Shown: piece by piece, positions 5,723 to 5,937 of the stretch
Position numbering within the stretch: position 1 is the stretch's first letter
Layout: each line of letters begins with the position of its first letter
Origin: an uncultured Lachnospiraceae bacterium
Lineage (GTDB): Bacteria; Bacillota; Clostridia; Lachnospirales; Lachnospiraceae
Length of the DNA stretch: 5,937 nt
Direction of reading: 5' to 3'
NCBI GenBank assembly: GCA_946631935.1
Contig: CAMPAP010000078.1
Coordinates: forward strand, 1-5,937
Position numbers and translations under genes: made by a program
The notes under the pieces: model-generated
Databases searched by the model: none
Seen by the model: the letters and a program-made list of their open reading frames with translations, nothing else
What the model was told of the DNA's origin: nothing

Positions 5723-5937
5723 TGGCTAAGAAGGAAGTTAAAAAGACATCTGCAAAGGCAGCAAAACCCGCGGCAAAGAAGGCAGCTCCTGCAAAGGCAG
5801 CAAAACCCGCAGCAAAGAAGGCAGCTCCTGCAAAGGCAGCAAAACCCGCGGCAAAGAAGGCAGCTCCTGCAAAGGCAGCAAAACCCGCGGCAAAGAAGGC
5901 AGCTCCTGCAAAGGCAGCAAAACCCGCAGCAAAGAAG
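5722..5937 (+). CDS. rpoD: N-terminal part of probable primary sigma factor with Lys/Ala/Pro repeat tail (runs off the window)
   Basis: The ATG at 5722 shares one base with the dnaG stop, and AGGAGG (5709-5714) lies 7 bases before it, so a tightly coupled gene begins here. Only 72 residues are visible: MAKKEVKKTS, then four complete and one partial copy of a 13-residue unit AKAAKPAAKKAAP. This gives a strongly basic, disordered, histone H1-like tail. The identity is inferred from position: dnaG is followed by rpoD/sigA in many bacteria, and dgt-dnaG-sigma is common in Clostridia. Basic Ala/Lys/Pro-rich N-terminal extensions before the sigma domains are known, for example in mycobacterial SigA. 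No sigma region is visible, so a histone-like or other DNA-binding protein cannot be excluded. Confidence 0.6.
   Translation, partial: MAKKEVKKTSAKAAKPAAKKAAPAKAAKPAAKKAAPAKAAKPAAKKAAPAKAAKPAAKKAAPAKAAKPAAKK
5752..5937 (+). repeat. In-frame 39-bp tandem repeat (4 full copies plus 30 bp at the window edge)
   Basis: Copies begin at 5752, 5791, 5830, 5869 and 5908; the last is cut by the window end. Each encodes AKAAKPAAKKAAP. The copies are identical except for one synonymous third position in codon 7, which is GCG, GCA, GCG, GCG, GCA in order. Near-perfect DNA identity points to recent expansion or homogenisation by slippage or recombination. Because the unit is 13 codons, copy-number changes keep the frame and only change the length of the basic tail. 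The array may continue beyond the window. Confidence 0.95.

Noticed and set aside
5738..5932. Minus-strand repetitive ORF rich in Leu/Pro
   Set aside because: It is the antisense shadow of the 39-bp Lys/Ala/Pro repeat; open only because the repeat is free of stops, with no ribosome binding site.
5752..5937. CRISPR-like array
   Set aside because: The repeats are contiguous with no variable spacers, are in frame with a good start and Shine-Dalgarno, and vary only at a synonymous site.

Overview
The window looks like chromosomal DNA of a low-to-mid GC anaerobic Firmicute, most likely a Lachnospiraceae-type Clostridium relative. The reasons are strong AGGAGG-type ribosome binding sites, the gene order dgt-dnaG followed directly by what is probably the primary sigma factor gene, and a protein resembling the DUF6033 family, which I associate with Lachnospiraceae. 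The genus cannot be fixed from the sequence alone.

Layout. At the left edge (1-74, minus strand) is a tRNA-Pro(UGG), read outward, with its promoter at 86-115. All protein genes are on the plus strand. A first group (about 172-1820) has a likely sigma-A promoter, a 42-residue zinc-ribbon microprotein (275-403), a 40-residue ORF (400-522) and a 433-residue multi-pass membrane protein (519-1820). The 40-residue ORF overlaps both neighbours through ATGA junctions, so the three may be translationally coupled.

The second unit is a single gene (1907-2773) for a 288-residue soluble, coiled-coil-rich DUF6033-like protein. It has a near-consensus Shine-Dalgarno sequence and a strong Rho-independent terminator. 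A very good match to the flagellar/motility sigma factor (sigma-28, or sigma-D) promoter, TAAAGTAT-N12-GCCGATAT, lies at 1802-1829 and straddles the stop codon of the membrane gene. This is the most informative signal in the window: it puts a protein of unknown function in the probable motility regulon and implies a motile host.

The third unit (about 2880 to the right edge) is a macromolecular-synthesis operon: dgt (dNTP triphosphohydrolase), dnaG (primase) and an ORF that overlaps the dnaG stop by one base and runs off the window. The visible 72 residues of that ORF are almost wholly a Lys/Ala/Pro-rich repeat of 13 residues (39 bp), near-identical at the DNA level. From position it is probably the N-terminal tail of the primary sigma factor RpoD/SigA, but its sigma domains are outside the window. 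The operon would link nucleotide-pool control, replication priming and housekeeping transcription.

I see no CRISPR array, insertion sequence, prophage gene or classical defence system here.
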